This document shows, piece by piece, positions 15,099-23,523 of a stretch of 64,000 nucleotides of DNA (position 1 is its first letter; every line of letters starts with the position of its first letter). The notes beneath the pieces were generated by a model, which ran no database searches, had not been told where the DNA came from, and saw nothing but the letters and a program-made list of their open reading frames with translations. The position numbers were made by a program, and so were the translations under genes. Origin of the DNA: CAVSMC01 sp963728935 (GTDB lineage: Bacteria > Pseudomonadota > Gammaproteobacteria > Burkholderiales > Casimicrobiaceae); contig CAVSMC010000008.1 in the NCBI GenBank assembly GCA_963728935.1, positions 310,001 to 374,000 of the forward strand. Direction: 5' to 3'.

Positions 15099-16379
15099 TC
15101 ACCGCTCGGAGGACGCCGGCGCCGTCGGCGTGCGCCGCGATTGCTCGTAGCGACGCGCGACGCGAAGCACCGTGAGCTCATCCCACGGCCGGCCCACGAA
15201 TTGGACTCCCAGCGGCAAGCCGCTGCGGTCGAAGCCGCACGGAACGCTGATCGCGGGCAGTCCATAGTAATTCGCGAACGCCGTGTTCCTGGCGGACAGC
15301 GCCTGAGGATCGCGAAGCGCCTCCTTGATCGTCGGAACGGTCGTCGCTGTCGTCGGCAGGACGAGTACGTCGATATCGTTGAACGCGTGATCCGCGATCG
15401 CCTGTCGGTCGGCGCGGATAGTGTCGATGCCGCTGTCGGGAGCGCGCAACGGAACGGTGGCGTCGGTCGTGGCCCAACCAACGCGACGAATGTCTTCGAC
15501 GGCTCGTTCGAAAGTGGTCATGACGTCGTCGTCGTGCTCGAGGCCAACGGCGATACCGACGCGCACGTTCGAAGCGTTGCCAAGATCGACGAAATATCGG
15601 GCTTCGCGGCGCTCGCGCCCCTCGGCGAGAACATCGAGCACGATCGCGACGTCGTCGACGGTCCGGGCCATGATTGCGGCGTGGTTGAACCAGCGGATCA
15701 TTTCCCCGGGATCCTGTTCTCCCGCGAGGATCCCGTTCGTGTCGATCAGTCCGTACGTCCCCTTGAAACCAACGACGCCGCAACACGCCGCTGGCAAACG
15801 GCACGATCCGATCGCATCGGTATCGAGCGTCGCGTAGCACATGCCGCTTGCGACGGCGGCCGCCGATCCTGCCGACGATCCGCCGGCAATATAGTCGGCA
15901 TTCCACGGATTGCGCACCGGCCCGTGCGAGCTCTCGAGCCCGGTCGTGCCCATGCCCAGCCGATGCATGTTGGTCTTCCCGACGATGATCGCGCCGGCCT
16001 GCTTGAGCTTCGCGACCGCAATGGCGTCTTGCTTCGGCACGCGGTCGGCGAAGGGCTCGAATGCGGCGGTCGTGCGAATTTCCGCGGTGTCGTAGAAGTC
16101 CTTGACGCCCACCGGAATGCCGTGCAGCGGACCAAGCCATTTCCCCGCGTGGATTTGCGCTTCGGCGGTTCTAGCCTGCTCGAGCGCCTGATCGGCCAAC
16201 ACGGTGATGAACGCGTTCAATGCGTCGTTGAATGCGTCGATCCGCGCGAGGCACGCGCGCACGACGGCAACGGGCGACGCTTGCTTCGCCCGAATGCGTT
16301 GACCGAGCGCAGCGATGGTTTCAGTGTCGTTACCGATGTCCGCTGCGCGAACGGGGACGATGCCGGCGGGCATCCACAT
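15099..16379 (-). CDS. Amidase signature (AS) family hydrolase
   Basis: A 426-residue amidase-signature enzyme with the Ser-cisSer-Lys triad visible: K93 (GVKDFYDT), S168 in GGSSAGS and the nucleophile S192 in DTDAIGSCRLPAACCG. The spacing from cis-Ser to nucleophile is 24, as in malonamidase E2. The residue before GS is Ile where Gly is usual (GTDTGGS in most members), so the oxyanion region is somewhat unusual. The family hydrolyses amides such as aryl or short aliphatic amides. The gene converges with the enolase pair and lies downstream of the HupE-like gene on its own strand, so it may belong to either unit. The start at 16379 has no strong ribosome site; ATG at 16373 is an alternative. 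Confidence 0.85.
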   Translation of the reverse strand: MWMPAGIVPVRAADIGNDTETIAALGQRIRAKQASPVAVVRACLARIDAFNDALNAFITVLADQALEQARTAEAQIHAGKWLGPLHGIPVGVKDFYDTAEIRTTAAFEPFADRVPKQDAIAVAKLKQAGAIIVGKTNMHRLGMGTTGLESSHGPVRNPWNADYIAGGSSAGSAAAVASGMCYATLDTDAIGSCRLPAACCGVVGFKGTYGLIDTNGILAGEQDPGEMIRWFNHAAIMARTVDDVAIVLDVLAEGRERREARYFVDLGNASNVRVGIAVGLEHDDDVMTTFERAVEDIRRVGWATTDATVPLRAPDSGIDTIRADRQAIADHAFNDIDVLVLPTTATTVPTIKEALRDPQALSARNTAFANYYGLPAISVPCGFDRSGLPLGVQFVGRPWDELTVLRVARRYEQSRRTPTAPASSER

Positions 16380-16441
16380 GTGACTTCAGCCCGCGCGCGT
16401 TGTTCCTCGCGCAGTCGGACGCGGCCGACATGCATACGGCC

Positions 16442-16459
16442 CGCCGGCTTCGGCCGGCG
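16442..16459 (-). terminator. GC-rich hairpin between HupE-like and amidase genes
   Basis: CGCCGGC-TTCG-GCCGGCG is a perfect 7-bp stem with a tetraloop just downstream of the HupE-like stop. No T-run follows on either strand, so termination is uncertain. Confidence 0.25.
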
Positions 16460-16471
16460 CTCGCGCTCGTT

Positions 16472-17827
16472 TCAGTCGGTGCCGCCGCGTGCAAGGATCG
16501 AGTGCGGCGGGACTGACAAGGCGCGTGCGTCCTGCCGCCGGGCGCTTCTCCACTTGAAGAGGCCGATCAGGCCTATCACGCCCACGATCGCCCATGCGAA
16601 GCTCGCGAGCCCCGCAACGCCCGGCCGCGGCCACGGATAGCGCGCGAGCTCGTCGTAGCGCTCGAGCATCCAATGCCACCCCGTATGCGCGACGAGCGCG
16701 GACATGACAATCATGCCTACGCGTCCGGTCAACGCGAACCGCGTGACGAATGCCAACGCGGGCAGCATCAGCGCGAGCACGCAGACCTGACCGACCTCGA
16801 TCCCCACGTTGAACGCGAACAGCGACACGAGGAGATGATCGCCCGCGAACTGGAAGTTTTCCTGTAATCCGTACGAGAAGCCGAAGCCGTGCACGAGGCC
16901 GAACAACGCCGTGATCGCCATGCGCCGGCGGATGTCGACGCCGACGATGTTCTCGAGCGCCATGAAGACGATCGACGCCGCGATGCCGGTCTCGACGAAC
17001 GGCGGGAACCATTTGCCGGACGGCACCAGGCCGAACGCCGAGCCGAGCAGCGTGAACGAGTGCGCGACGGTAAAGATCGTGATCACCGACACGATCTGCC
17101 GCCAGCCGCGTAACGGAATGACGAGGCAGAGCAGAAACAGCAGATGATCGAATCCCGTCAGGATATGCGCGATTCCCAGCGCGATGAAACTCGACGCGGC
17201 GCTCCACGGGCTCGGATTGAGGTTGACGACTCCCGAGCGCGACGTGATGACCATCGCACGGCCGGTTTCTCCCGGCGGGATGTATCGTAACGCGAGCTTA
17301 AGGTAATCTCCCAGCTCGGGTGCCGCCGTAGTACGGATCGAGAATACGGCGGTGGGCGACGCGATCCGATAGACGAAGTGCGCGTCGACGTAACCTTGGT
17401 CGATGACGATCCGCGTGTCGGGCTCGGTAGGCCTCGCGACGTGCGCGGCGGCGTCCTCGTAACTGTCGAACGCGCGGTCGCTCGGAAGCGAAAGGCGGCC
17501 GATCGCGGTCGCCGGCGCGAGCTGTCGCCCGTCGGCGAACAGCGTGATGTCGTGTTGCAGCGCGTCCACGGCGCGCGGCACCGCTGTCGCGGACTGGTCG
17601 ACGTCGATTTCGTTGCCTCTGACCGGGAACCGGACGTCCTTGAACAGGAACAGCGGCGCCCGAATGATCAGATGCGCTTCGTCGCGATCGATCTTGACGA
17701 ACGTGTTGATCACCGCATCGAGCTTGAACTCGTGCGCGCTCGCGAGCGACGCGCCAAATGCGAGCCATGCGAGGGCGAGGACCCATTGCGAGCAGAGTCG
17801 ACGAAGCGTCGTATCGATTGGTTTCAT
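16472..17827 (-). CDS. HupE/UreJ-like membrane protein with large exported N-terminal domain
   Basis: A 451-residue protein. It has a signal peptide (WVLALAWLAFGASLASA, then HEFKLDAVI), an exported beta-rich region of about 200 residues, and a C-terminal HupE/UreJ-type block of about six helices. That block begins SFIALGIAHILTGFDHLLFLL, whose GxxHxxxGxDHxxF motif supplies conserved His and Asp. TVAHSFTL and FGLVHGFGFSY carry further conserved His residues in the membrane. Relatives are proposed metal (nickel or similar) permeases, but this HupE_2 form is rarely linked to hydrogenase or urease, and none is in the window. The ATG at 17827 is used because the signal peptide starts there and GAGG precedes. 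The secreted propeller gene lies 119 bases upstream on the same strand. Confidence 0.75.
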   Translation of the reverse strand: MKPIDTTLRRLCSQWVLALAWLAFGASLASAHEFKLDAVINTFVKIDRDEAHLIIRAPLFLFKDVRFPVRGNEIDVDQSATAVPRAVDALQHDITLFADGRQLAPATAIGRLSLPSDRAFDSYEDAAAHVARPTEPDTRIVIDQGYVDAHFVYRIASPTAVFSIRTTAAPELGDYLKLALRYIPPGETGRAMVITSRSGVVNLNPSPWSAASSFIALGIAHILTGFDHLLFLLCLVIPLRGWRQIVSVITIFTVAHSFTLLGSAFGLVPSGKWFPPFVETGIAASIVFMALENIVGVDIRRRMAITALFGLVHGFGFSYGLQENFQFAGDHLLVSLFAFNVGIEVGQVCVLALMLPALAFVTRFALTGRVGMIVMSALVAHTGWHWMLERYDELARYPWPRPGVAGLASFAWAIVGVIGLIGLFKWRSARRQDARALSVPPHSILARGGTD

Positions 17828-17946
17828 GTCGACCTCATCCGACCGGGCTTTGAGCAAGAGCGATCGCCGGACGCTGCCCTCGATCGCGCAGGGCAGCGCC
17901 GGCTTTCTACGCCGCCGATTGCGCGGCTGGCGTAACGGCTTCGACG

Positions 17947-19203
17947 TCAGTCGTCGCAGCGGCCGTTGCCGTTCCCGTGGCCGTTGCCGTTGTTGCACTC
18001 GACGCGGACGAACTTCTGCAGACGCCGGCCGTTGATCGTCTCAGCGGTGTAGAGGTTGCCTTCCGAGTCCAACGCGAGCGTGTGACCGTACGTGAACTTG
18101 CCCGGCTCGTGCCCCGGTTGCCCGAAGCTCGACAGGATCGATCCCGCGACGCGGTCCATGATGTGCACCTGCTCGTTGCCGCCGTCCATCTCGAGCATGA
18201 ACGCCTGGAACGCGTCGTTCGAGAAGTCGAGGTCCCACGCCGAGCCGGCCGTCCCGAGGCCGGCATGGCCGTTGGCGAATGTCGTCACGCCGGTTCCACG
18301 CACGACCGGGATCACGCGCACGAACGTTCCCGTCTTCGTCCATGCCTGGATGCGGTCGTCGCCACGGTCGCACGTGTAGACGAGATTGTCGTTGGCGAGG
18401 AGGACGCAATGCGGATGGCCGCCGTCGCCCGACGCGAACGCCGCGGGAGAGTCGGTCGCGGGATTGTTGACCGTGCCCGCCACCGCGCCCCATTGCCGAA
18501 GGAAGTTGCCGTCGGCATCGAACACGACGACGCGGTGATTGCCGTAGCCGTCGGCGACGTAGACGCTGCCGCGCCGGCCCGTCACCGGATCGGGCTTCGG
18601 ATCGACGTACATGTCCGCCGGTTCGTTGAGCAGACAGCTCGTCTGGTGACAGCCGGGTTGCGGCGTCCCCACCGTGCCGAAGTTGCCGCATGCGCCGGTC
18701 GTCGAGTCGCAGACGCCGCGCGTGCCGATCTGCATCAGCAAGGTGCCGTTGTGCGAGTACTTCTGCACGATGCCGTCGCCGTTGCCCGCGATCCAGACGT
18801 TGTCCTGGTAGTCGACGAAGCATCCGTGTATGCCGTTCGGCAGCACGTTCCTGTCGCCCCATGCCCTTACGGTGTTGCCGTCGCCATCGATCTCGATCAC
18901 CGGTGGCGCGACGACACCCTGAACCGTTTCCGGTCCTTGCGTCGCGAGATTGCCGCGGTTCACGCTGATCACGTGATCGCGCGAGTCGATGCAGTTGCCC
19001 GCCACTTCTCCCGTGATCCACGGCACTCGCCGACCCGTTGCTGCGTCGAATTCCGTCGGATACGGCTTCGGCCATGTGCCATCGACCTGGAATTTCGGTA
19101 CCTTCGGACGACCCGGCGGATCGGCGGTCACGGTCCACGCGCTCAACGCCGACGCGACCGCAACGGCGATTGTCCCCGCCGCGAGATAAGAATTGATCTT
19201 CAT
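17947..19203 (-). CDS. Secreted NHL-repeat beta-propeller protein
   Basis: A 418-residue exported protein with a signal peptide (MKINSYLAAGTIAVAVASAL ... TVTA) and repeated NHL-type blades. Examples are GNTVRAWG...PNGIHGCFVDYQDNVWIAGNG, VYVADGYGNHRVVVFDADGN, LVYTCDRGDDRIQAWTKTGT and LALDSEGNLYTAETINGRRLQKF. The Cys-rich insert GVCDSTTGACGNFGTVGTPQ with a following CHQTSC probably makes disulfides, as expected outside the cytoplasm. The low-complexity C-terminus (Asn/Gly/His repeats, NGNGHGNGNG) may bind metal. NHL propellers bind proteins or act as lyases such as the amidating lyase; no catalytic assignment is possible. It may be co-expressed with the HupE-like gene downstream. Confidence 0.75.
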   Translation of the reverse strand: MKINSYLAAGTIAVAVASALSAWTVTADPPGRPKVPKFQVDGTWPKPYPTEFDAATGRRVPWITGEVAGNCIDSRDHVISVNRGNLATQGPETVQGVVAPPVIEIDGDGNTVRAWGDRNVLPNGIHGCFVDYQDNVWIAGNGDGIVQKYSHNGTLLMQIGTRGVCDSTTGACGNFGTVGTPQPGCHQTSCLLNEPADMYVDPKPDPVTGRRGSVYVADGYGNHRVVVFDADGNFLRQWGAVAGTVNNPATDSPAAFASGDGGHPHCVLLANDNLVYTCDRGDDRIQAWTKTGTFVRVIPVVRGTGVTTFANGHAGLGTAGSAWDLDFSNDAFQAFMLEMDGGNEQVHIMDRVAGSILSSFGQPGHEPGKFTYGHTLALDSEGNLYTAETINGRRLQKFVRVECNNGNGHGNGNGRCDD

Positions 19204-19335
19204 CGCTCACTCCTCCTGTGCGTGCCGGGCCGCGGGTGCACCGTTCCCGCGTTGCACCGTCTGCGTTCGCGATGGTTGCGGACCGGTGGAGCGAGTCTAT
19301 TCAATCGCAGCCGCGGCCACTTTCGTTTTCTTGTG

Positions 19336-20391
19336 CTAAACGCTCCGATCTTGCGGACCTGATGCGTCGGCAAAGCGAGGCGTGCGATTGGCGCGTAACC
19401 GCGGATGATCGGCAAGCGGCGACCATCGCGGATCGTCGGCGATCGCCAACCCGCCGCCGCTTCGATACTGCGTCGGCGTAAATCCGACGCAGCGGTGGAA
19501 CGCCGACGAGAAGTGGCCCGCATTCGCGTATCCGACCCGTTGTGCGATCTCGGTGACCGGCAGCTCGGTTGCGCGCAACAGCGACTTCGCGTGCTCGACG
19601 CGCAGCCGGATGACGTACTGGTGCGGCGAATCGCCGGTCGTCTCCTTGAACAGATGCGCGAAGTGGTACGGGCTCATCGACACGGCGCCGGCGATGCCCT
19701 CGAGCGCGATGTCGGCGGCGAGATTGTTGTTGATATAGTCGATCGCCCTCTGCAGCTTGTGGCGCGGCAACTTGCCCGGTTGTTGCTGCAACCGCGCGCC
19801 GGCGGTCGAATAGTGTCTGAGCAGATGAACCGCAAGCTGCAGCGTCAACGATTCGACATACAGCTCGCTCGCCAAACCAGGGGTCTCGAGCTCGGCGAGA
19901 AACTGGCGCGCGAGATGGCCAAGCCGGGCATCGCGTGTGCCGAAGTCATCGATGAGCTGCACGTGCTGCGACTCGCCGCCGAGCGCGCGCTCTGCAACGG
20001 CGTCGACGTAGTCGCACGAAAGGCGGAGCTTGATGACCTCGGCTTCCTCCTCGTGCTGCATGTGCTTCGGCTCGCCCGCCGACGTGACGATGATGTCGCC
20101 GGCGTACATCGTGCGATGGTGGGAGAGTCCATGGCGTTGCTGTTCCAGATGGACCGGGCCCCTGAGATGCATCGATATCGTGTGCTCGGGAAAGGGCGCG
20201 CAGACATCGATTTCGCGCGTTCGATAGAGCTCGACGACGATTCCCTTCCAGCCGCGCGTTCGGCTCGACAGCACCGGGGTCGGATAGCGGGGATCGCCGG
20301 GAACGAGCGTCAGATGCCTGCGACCGCTCGATGGCCAGGCGGTGCTGGCTTCGATGCGGGGAGCGCGACGCGATTGCACGTTGAAGGGCAC
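19336..20391 (-). CDS. AraC family transcriptional regulator
   Basis: About 351 residues, with an N-terminal cupin-like sensing region and a C-terminal double helix-turn-helix. The DNA-binding part is clear: LQRAIDYINNNLAADIALEGIAGAVSMSPYHFAHLFKETTGDSPHQYV, then the second HTH ending VTEIAQRVGYANAGHFSSAFHRCVGFTPTQYR. GTG at 20391 is chosen because a good promoter (TTGACA-N18-TAGCAT) lies at 20483-20454; the more distal ATG at 20562 would precede the promoter and adds a non-coding-like stretch. It could control the divergent BKACE gene or the propeller/HupE genes that follow it on its own strand. Confidence 0.8.
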   Translation of the reverse strand: MPFNVQSRRAPRIEASTAWPSSGRRHLTLVPGDPRYPTPVLSSRTRGWKGIVVELYRTREIDVCAPFPEHTISMHLRGPVHLEQQRHGLSHHRTMYAGDIIVTSAGEPKHMQHEEEAEVIKLRLSCDYVDAVAERALGGESQHVQLIDDFGTRDARLGHLARQFLAELETPGLASELYVESLTLQLAVHLLRHYSTAGARLQQQPGKLPRHKLQRAIDYINNNLAADIALEGIAGAVSMSPYHFAHLFKETTGDSPHQYVIRLRVEHAKSLLRATELPVTEIAQRVGYANAGHFSSAFHRCVGFTPTQYRSGGGLAIADDPRWSPLADHPRLRANRTPRFADASGPQDRSV

Positions 20392-20453
20392 ACTACGCGA
20401 GAACGCGCGCGATGTAATGAAACAAACGAAACGGCGCGCGTGCCGGGCGGCAA

Positions 20454-20483
20454 ATGCTATGACGCTCGCATTTTCGATGTCAA
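20454..20483 (-). promoter_or_regulatory. Sigma-70-type promoter for the AraC gene
   Basis: On the minus strand TTGACA (20483-20478) is followed after 18 bases by TAGCAT (20459-20454). The -35 box is a perfect consensus match. The predicted start is about 55 bases before the GTG at 20391. Confidence 0.5.
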
Positions 20484-20580
20484 GGAAGATGTCGCGAGTT
20501 TCTGCGTGCCGAAGCGCGAATCGGCAGATTGTTCTGATGCGAACGGTCACGGGCCATTGCAATTGTTACCACCTAGCCCT

Positions 20581-20609
20581 TTGTGTCCGCATGGTGTTAG
20601 AGGTCTAAT
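20581..20609 (+). promoter_or_regulatory. Candidate promoter for the BKACE gene
   Basis: TTGTGT (20581-20586), 17 bases, TCTAAT (20604-20609; five of six matches to TATAAT), about 95 bases before the ATG at 20706. The -35 is weak, so an activator such as the divergent AraC protein may be needed. Confidence 0.3.
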
Positions 20610-20705
20610 GATTGCCGGGACACCTGCGGTCGGCTCGCCCGCACCGCCCGGCGAGCGCGCGCGCTGAAACGCGACGGCCCGGCGACGTCAGGAAAGGACG
20701 GCACG

Positions 20706-21638
20706 ATGGCTACACCTCGCAAAGTCATCATCACGTGCGCCGTCACCGGCGCGATCCATACGCCGTCGATGTCGCCGTATCTGCCGGTCACGGCGGACGA
20801 GATCGCGGAAGGTGCGCTCGGCGCGGCGAGGGCGGGCGCGGCGATCGTGCATCTGCATGCGCGCGATCCGAAGGACGGTCACCCTTCGCAGGATCCGGAG
20901 CTCTTCGCGTCGTTCCTGAAGAAGATCAAGGCGTCGTCCAGCGTGGTCGTCAACCTCACGACCGGCGGTGCCCCGACGATGCTGGTCGAGGAGCGCGTGC
21001 GTCCCGCGCTCACGTTCAAGCCCGAGGTCGCATCGCTCAACATGGGCACGATGAATTTCGGGCTGTTCGAGATGACCAAGCGCACCAAGGAGTTCAAGTA
21101 CGACTGGGAGCGGCCGTATCTCGAAGGGAGCTGGAGGGGCATCTTCCGCAACACCTTTGCCGACATCGCGTACATCCTCGAATCGTGCAGCGACAACGGC
21201 ACGCGCTTCGAGATCGAGTGCTACGACATCAGCCATTTGTACACCGCGGCGATGTTCCTCGAGCGAGGGTTGGTCAAGCCGCCGCTGTTCATTCAATCGG
21301 TGTTCGGCATCCGCGGCGGCATCGGCCCGCATGTCGAGGACGTGCTGCACATGCGGCGCACCGCCGACCGGCTGTTCGGCGATCAGTATGTGTGGTCGGT
21401 GCTCGGCGCGGGCCGCAACCAGATGCAGATCGCGACGCTGTCGGCCGCGGTCGGCGGCAACGTGCGCGTCGGCCTCGAGGATTCGCTGTGGGATGGGCCC
21501 GGCACGCTCGCGCGCTCGAACGCAGCGCAGGTGACCCGCGTGCGCACGATCCTCGAAGCGCTGTCGCTCGACATCGCGACACCCGACGACGCGCGCCGGA
21601 TCCTGCAGCTCAAGGGCGGCAACAACGTCGCGTTCTGA
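20706..21638 (+). CDS. BKACE family (DUF849) beta-keto acid cleavage enzyme
   Basis: A 310-residue TIM-barrel enzyme of the BKACE family, which converts a beta-keto acid plus acetyl-CoA into acetoacetate plus an acyl-CoA, with zinc as cofactor. Landmarks are TCAVTGAIHTPSMSPYLPVT near the N-terminus, the zinc-site motif IVHLHARDP (two His), VVNLTTGG, SLNMGTMNFG, the strand FEIECYDISHL, and the terminal VRVGLEDSLWDGPG. The length is typical. Sub-specificity cannot be decided from motifs. AGGAAAGGACGG precedes the ATG. It lies opposite a LysR gene (convergent, three bases apart) and near the Tct operon. Confidence 0.88.
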   Translation: MATPRKVIITCAVTGAIHTPSMSPYLPVTADEIAEGALGAARAGAAIVHLHARDPKDGHPSQDPELFASFLKKIKASSSVVVNLTTGGAPTMLVEERVRPALTFKPEVASLNMGTMNFGLFEMTKRTKEFKYDWERPYLEGSWRGIFRNTFADIAYILESCSDNGTRFEIECYDISHLYTAAMFLERGLVKPPLFIQSVFGIRGGIGPHVEDVLHMRRTADRLFGDQYVWSVLGAGRNQMQIATLSAAVGGNVRVGLEDSLWDGPGTLARSNAAQVTRVRTILEALSLDIATPDDARRILQLKGGNNVAF

Positions 21639-21641
21639 CGC

Positions 21642-22571
21642 CTAGACGGGCGACTTGCGCGGCGGCAGCGGAAACGCCACGTCGACGCGGAGCTTGAACG
21701 CCGCAAGCTGCGACGACGGCCGTGACTCGTTCCAGATGAGCGCGAGCGGTGCCGATTCGAGCGTCTCGCGCAGCGGACGAAATGCGATACCCGCCATCGC
21801 GAGCTTGCGCGCGTAGTCGGGGACGAGCGCATAACCGAGGCCGCTCGCGACGAAGCCGAGCTGTGCCGCGATCGAGCGCGCATGCTGTCCGATTCGCGGG
21901 CTCAGCCCCGCCTGGCGGAAGGCCGTGAGAATCCGGTCGTATTGCCGCGGCGTTACGTCGCGCGGCGACAGGATCAGCGGCTCGGCGGCCACATCCTGCA
22001 ACGCGATGCGCTTTCTCGACGTCAACCGATGCGACGGATGCAGCGCGACGATGAAGCGCACATGCTCGAGCGGTCTGATCGCGAGCGGCGGCGGCGGGCG
22101 ATCCTCCCACACGAGCCCCGCGTCGAGACGTCCGTCCATCACGTCGGCGACGATTGCGGCCGTGTGCGCTTCGGTGACGCGGATCTCGAGGTCGCCGATC
22201 CGTCCCTGTCCGGTGCCGAGAATCGCGGGCAGCGCGCCGAACAGGCTCGACGGCACGCAGCCGAGGAATAGCTGCCCCGCAAGACCGGTGCGGGCGTTGT
22301 CCATCACCTCGCGTACGCGCTCGGCGTGCTCGAGCAGCTTCGACGCCTCGCCGTAGAGCAGCCGGCCCGACGATGTGAGCGCCACGTGGCGCCGCGAGCG
22401 CTGGAACAGCAGCGTGCCGAGCGTTTCCTCGAGCCCTTGTATCTGATCGCTCAACGGCGGTTGCGAAATGCCCAGACGCGCGGCGGCGCGGCCGAAATGC
22501 AACTCCTCCGCCACGGCCAAGAAGTAGCGCAAATGGCGAAGATCGATTGCGTCGGCGATGCGCTTGCTCAT
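21642..22571 (-). CDS. LysR family transcriptional regulator
   Basis: A 309-residue LysR protein. The N-terminal winged HTH is LRHLRYFLAVAEELHFGRAA ARLGISQPPLSDQIQGLEETLG (about 12-53), followed by the linker helix and an effector-binding domain from about residue 95 (LFLGCVPSSLFGALPAILG). It is transcribed divergently from the RraA-TctC-TctB-TctA-NHL run beginning at 22700, with 128 bases between, so it is the likely regulator of that operon in response to its substrate. A TGT-N12-ACA dyad sits in the intergenic space. Confidence 0.92.
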   Translation of the reverse strand: MSKRIADAIDLRHLRYFLAVAEELHFGRAAARLGISQPPLSDQIQGLEETLGTLLFQRSRRHVALTSSGRLLYGEASKLLEHAERVREVMDNARTGLAGQLFLGCVPSSLFGALPAILGTGQGRIGDLEIRVTEAHTAAIVADVMDGRLDAGLVWEDRPPPPLAIRPLEHVRFIVALHPSHRLTSRKRIALQDVAAEPLILSPRDVTPRQYDRILTAFRQAGLSPRIGQHARSIAAQLGFVASGLGYALVPDYARKLAMAGIAFRPLRETLESAPLALIWNESRPSSQLAAFKLRVDVAFPLPPRKSPV

Positions 22572-22594
22572 ATGACAAACGTATCAGTCGAGCA

Positions 22595-22612
22595 TGTATA
22601 GCATATTGGACA
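22595..22612. promoter_or_regulatory. Candidate LysR-type site between divergent genes
   Basis: An AT-rich patch in the 128-base gap contains TGT-N12-ACA (ATGTATAGCATATTGGACAT), a weak dyad resembling LysR operators. TTGGAC within it could double as a -35 box for the rightward operon. Confidence 0.3.
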
Positions 22613-22699
22613 TATCACAGGCAACAGCCTTATGGTGACGGATCGGATGCTTGGCCGCGCGGCGAAGCACCACGACCAAAACATCAGAAGGAGCACGCC

Positions 22700-23446
22700 A
22701 TGCAGCAACGCGTCGAGCGTAGACCGACCGGCGTCCTCGCATCGGAGCTGATCCGGCCGCGAGGCGAGCGCGTGTCGAAGGAAGTCATCGATCGCTTTTC
22801 GGCGCTGGAGGACCTGTCGGGCACGGTGTCCGACGTGCTGGACAAGCTCGGCGTGCGCGGCGTGGTCGGCGCGTCGATCCTGCTGCCGACGATAACCACG
22901 GCGCGAATCGTCGGCCAGGCCGTCACCGTGCGCAGCGTGCCGCAGGATCTCGATCCGCTGCAGAGCCTGTCGACCGGCGAGAACCGGATGACCGAGATCG
23001 AAGGCATCAACCAGGGCGAGCCCGGCGACGTGCTCGTGATCCAGGGTCGCCGCGACATTTCGAACATGGGCGGCATCATGGCGTCGCTCGCGAAGCGACA
23101 GGGTCTCGTCGGCGCCGTGGTCGACGGCGGTGTGCGCGACGTGGGGCAATCGCGGCGGATCGCCTTTCCCGTCTGGTCGCGCGACATCAGTCCGATCACG
23201 GGCAAGTGGCGCTGCGTGACCGTCGAAGTGAACGGCGCCGTCAATATCGCGGGCATCGCGGTGCGACCGGGCGATCTCGTGATCGCCGACGAAACGGGAA
23301 CCTGCTTCGTGCCGCAGCAGCTGATCGCGAAGGTATTGCCGTTGGCCGAGGAAATCACGTTGAAGGAAAGGGCGATCATGCGCGAGCTCGACGCCGGGAT
23401 CACCGTGCCAGCGCTTGCGAAGGTCTTGTTTGGCCGCGGAGGATGA
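22700..23446 (+). CDS. RraA-like protein (HMG/CHA aldolase or oxaloacetate decarboxylase-type)
   Basis: A 248-residue RraA-fold protein. Features are SALEDLSGTVSDVLDKLGVRG at the start, ARIVGQAVTVRSVP, then GDVLVIQGRRDISNMGGIMA and the metal/pyruvate motif GAVVDGGVRDVGQ (G-G-x-R-D), with NIAGIAVRPGDLVIADETG near the end. Class II HMG/CHA aldolases and related decarboxylases share these residues and cleave 4-hydroxy-2-oxo acids. The alternative is a non-enzymatic RNase E inhibitor-like protein, which is less likely given the catabolic context. AGAAGGAG precedes the ATG at 22700. First gene of the Tct operon. Confidence 0.82.
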   Translation: MQQRVERRPTGVLASELIRPRGERVSKEVIDRFSALEDLSGTVSDVLDKLGVRGVVGASILLPTITTARIVGQAVTVRSVPQDLDPLQSLSTGENRMTEIEGINQGEPGDVLVIQGRRDISNMGGIMASLAKRQGLVGAVVDGGVRDVGQSRRIAFPVWSRDISPITGKWRCVTVEVNGAVNIAGIAVRPGDLVIADETGTCFVPQQLIAKVLPLAEEITLKERAIMRELDAGITVPALAKVLFGRGG

Positions 23447-23523
23447 GCGGACGTGCAGGGAGAGCGGTGGACGGCCGCGGCGCAATCCGCGCGCAGCGCC
23501 CACCGCGGGGAGGAGACAGGAAA

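Noticed and set aside
16442..16459. Confident intrinsic terminator
   Set aside because: The stem is perfect, but there is no T-run on either side, so it is listed only at low confidence.
20392..20562. Extending the AraC gene to ATG at 20562
   Set aside because: A consensus-quality promoter (TTGACA-N18-TAGCAT) lies inside that extension and its translation does not look coding.
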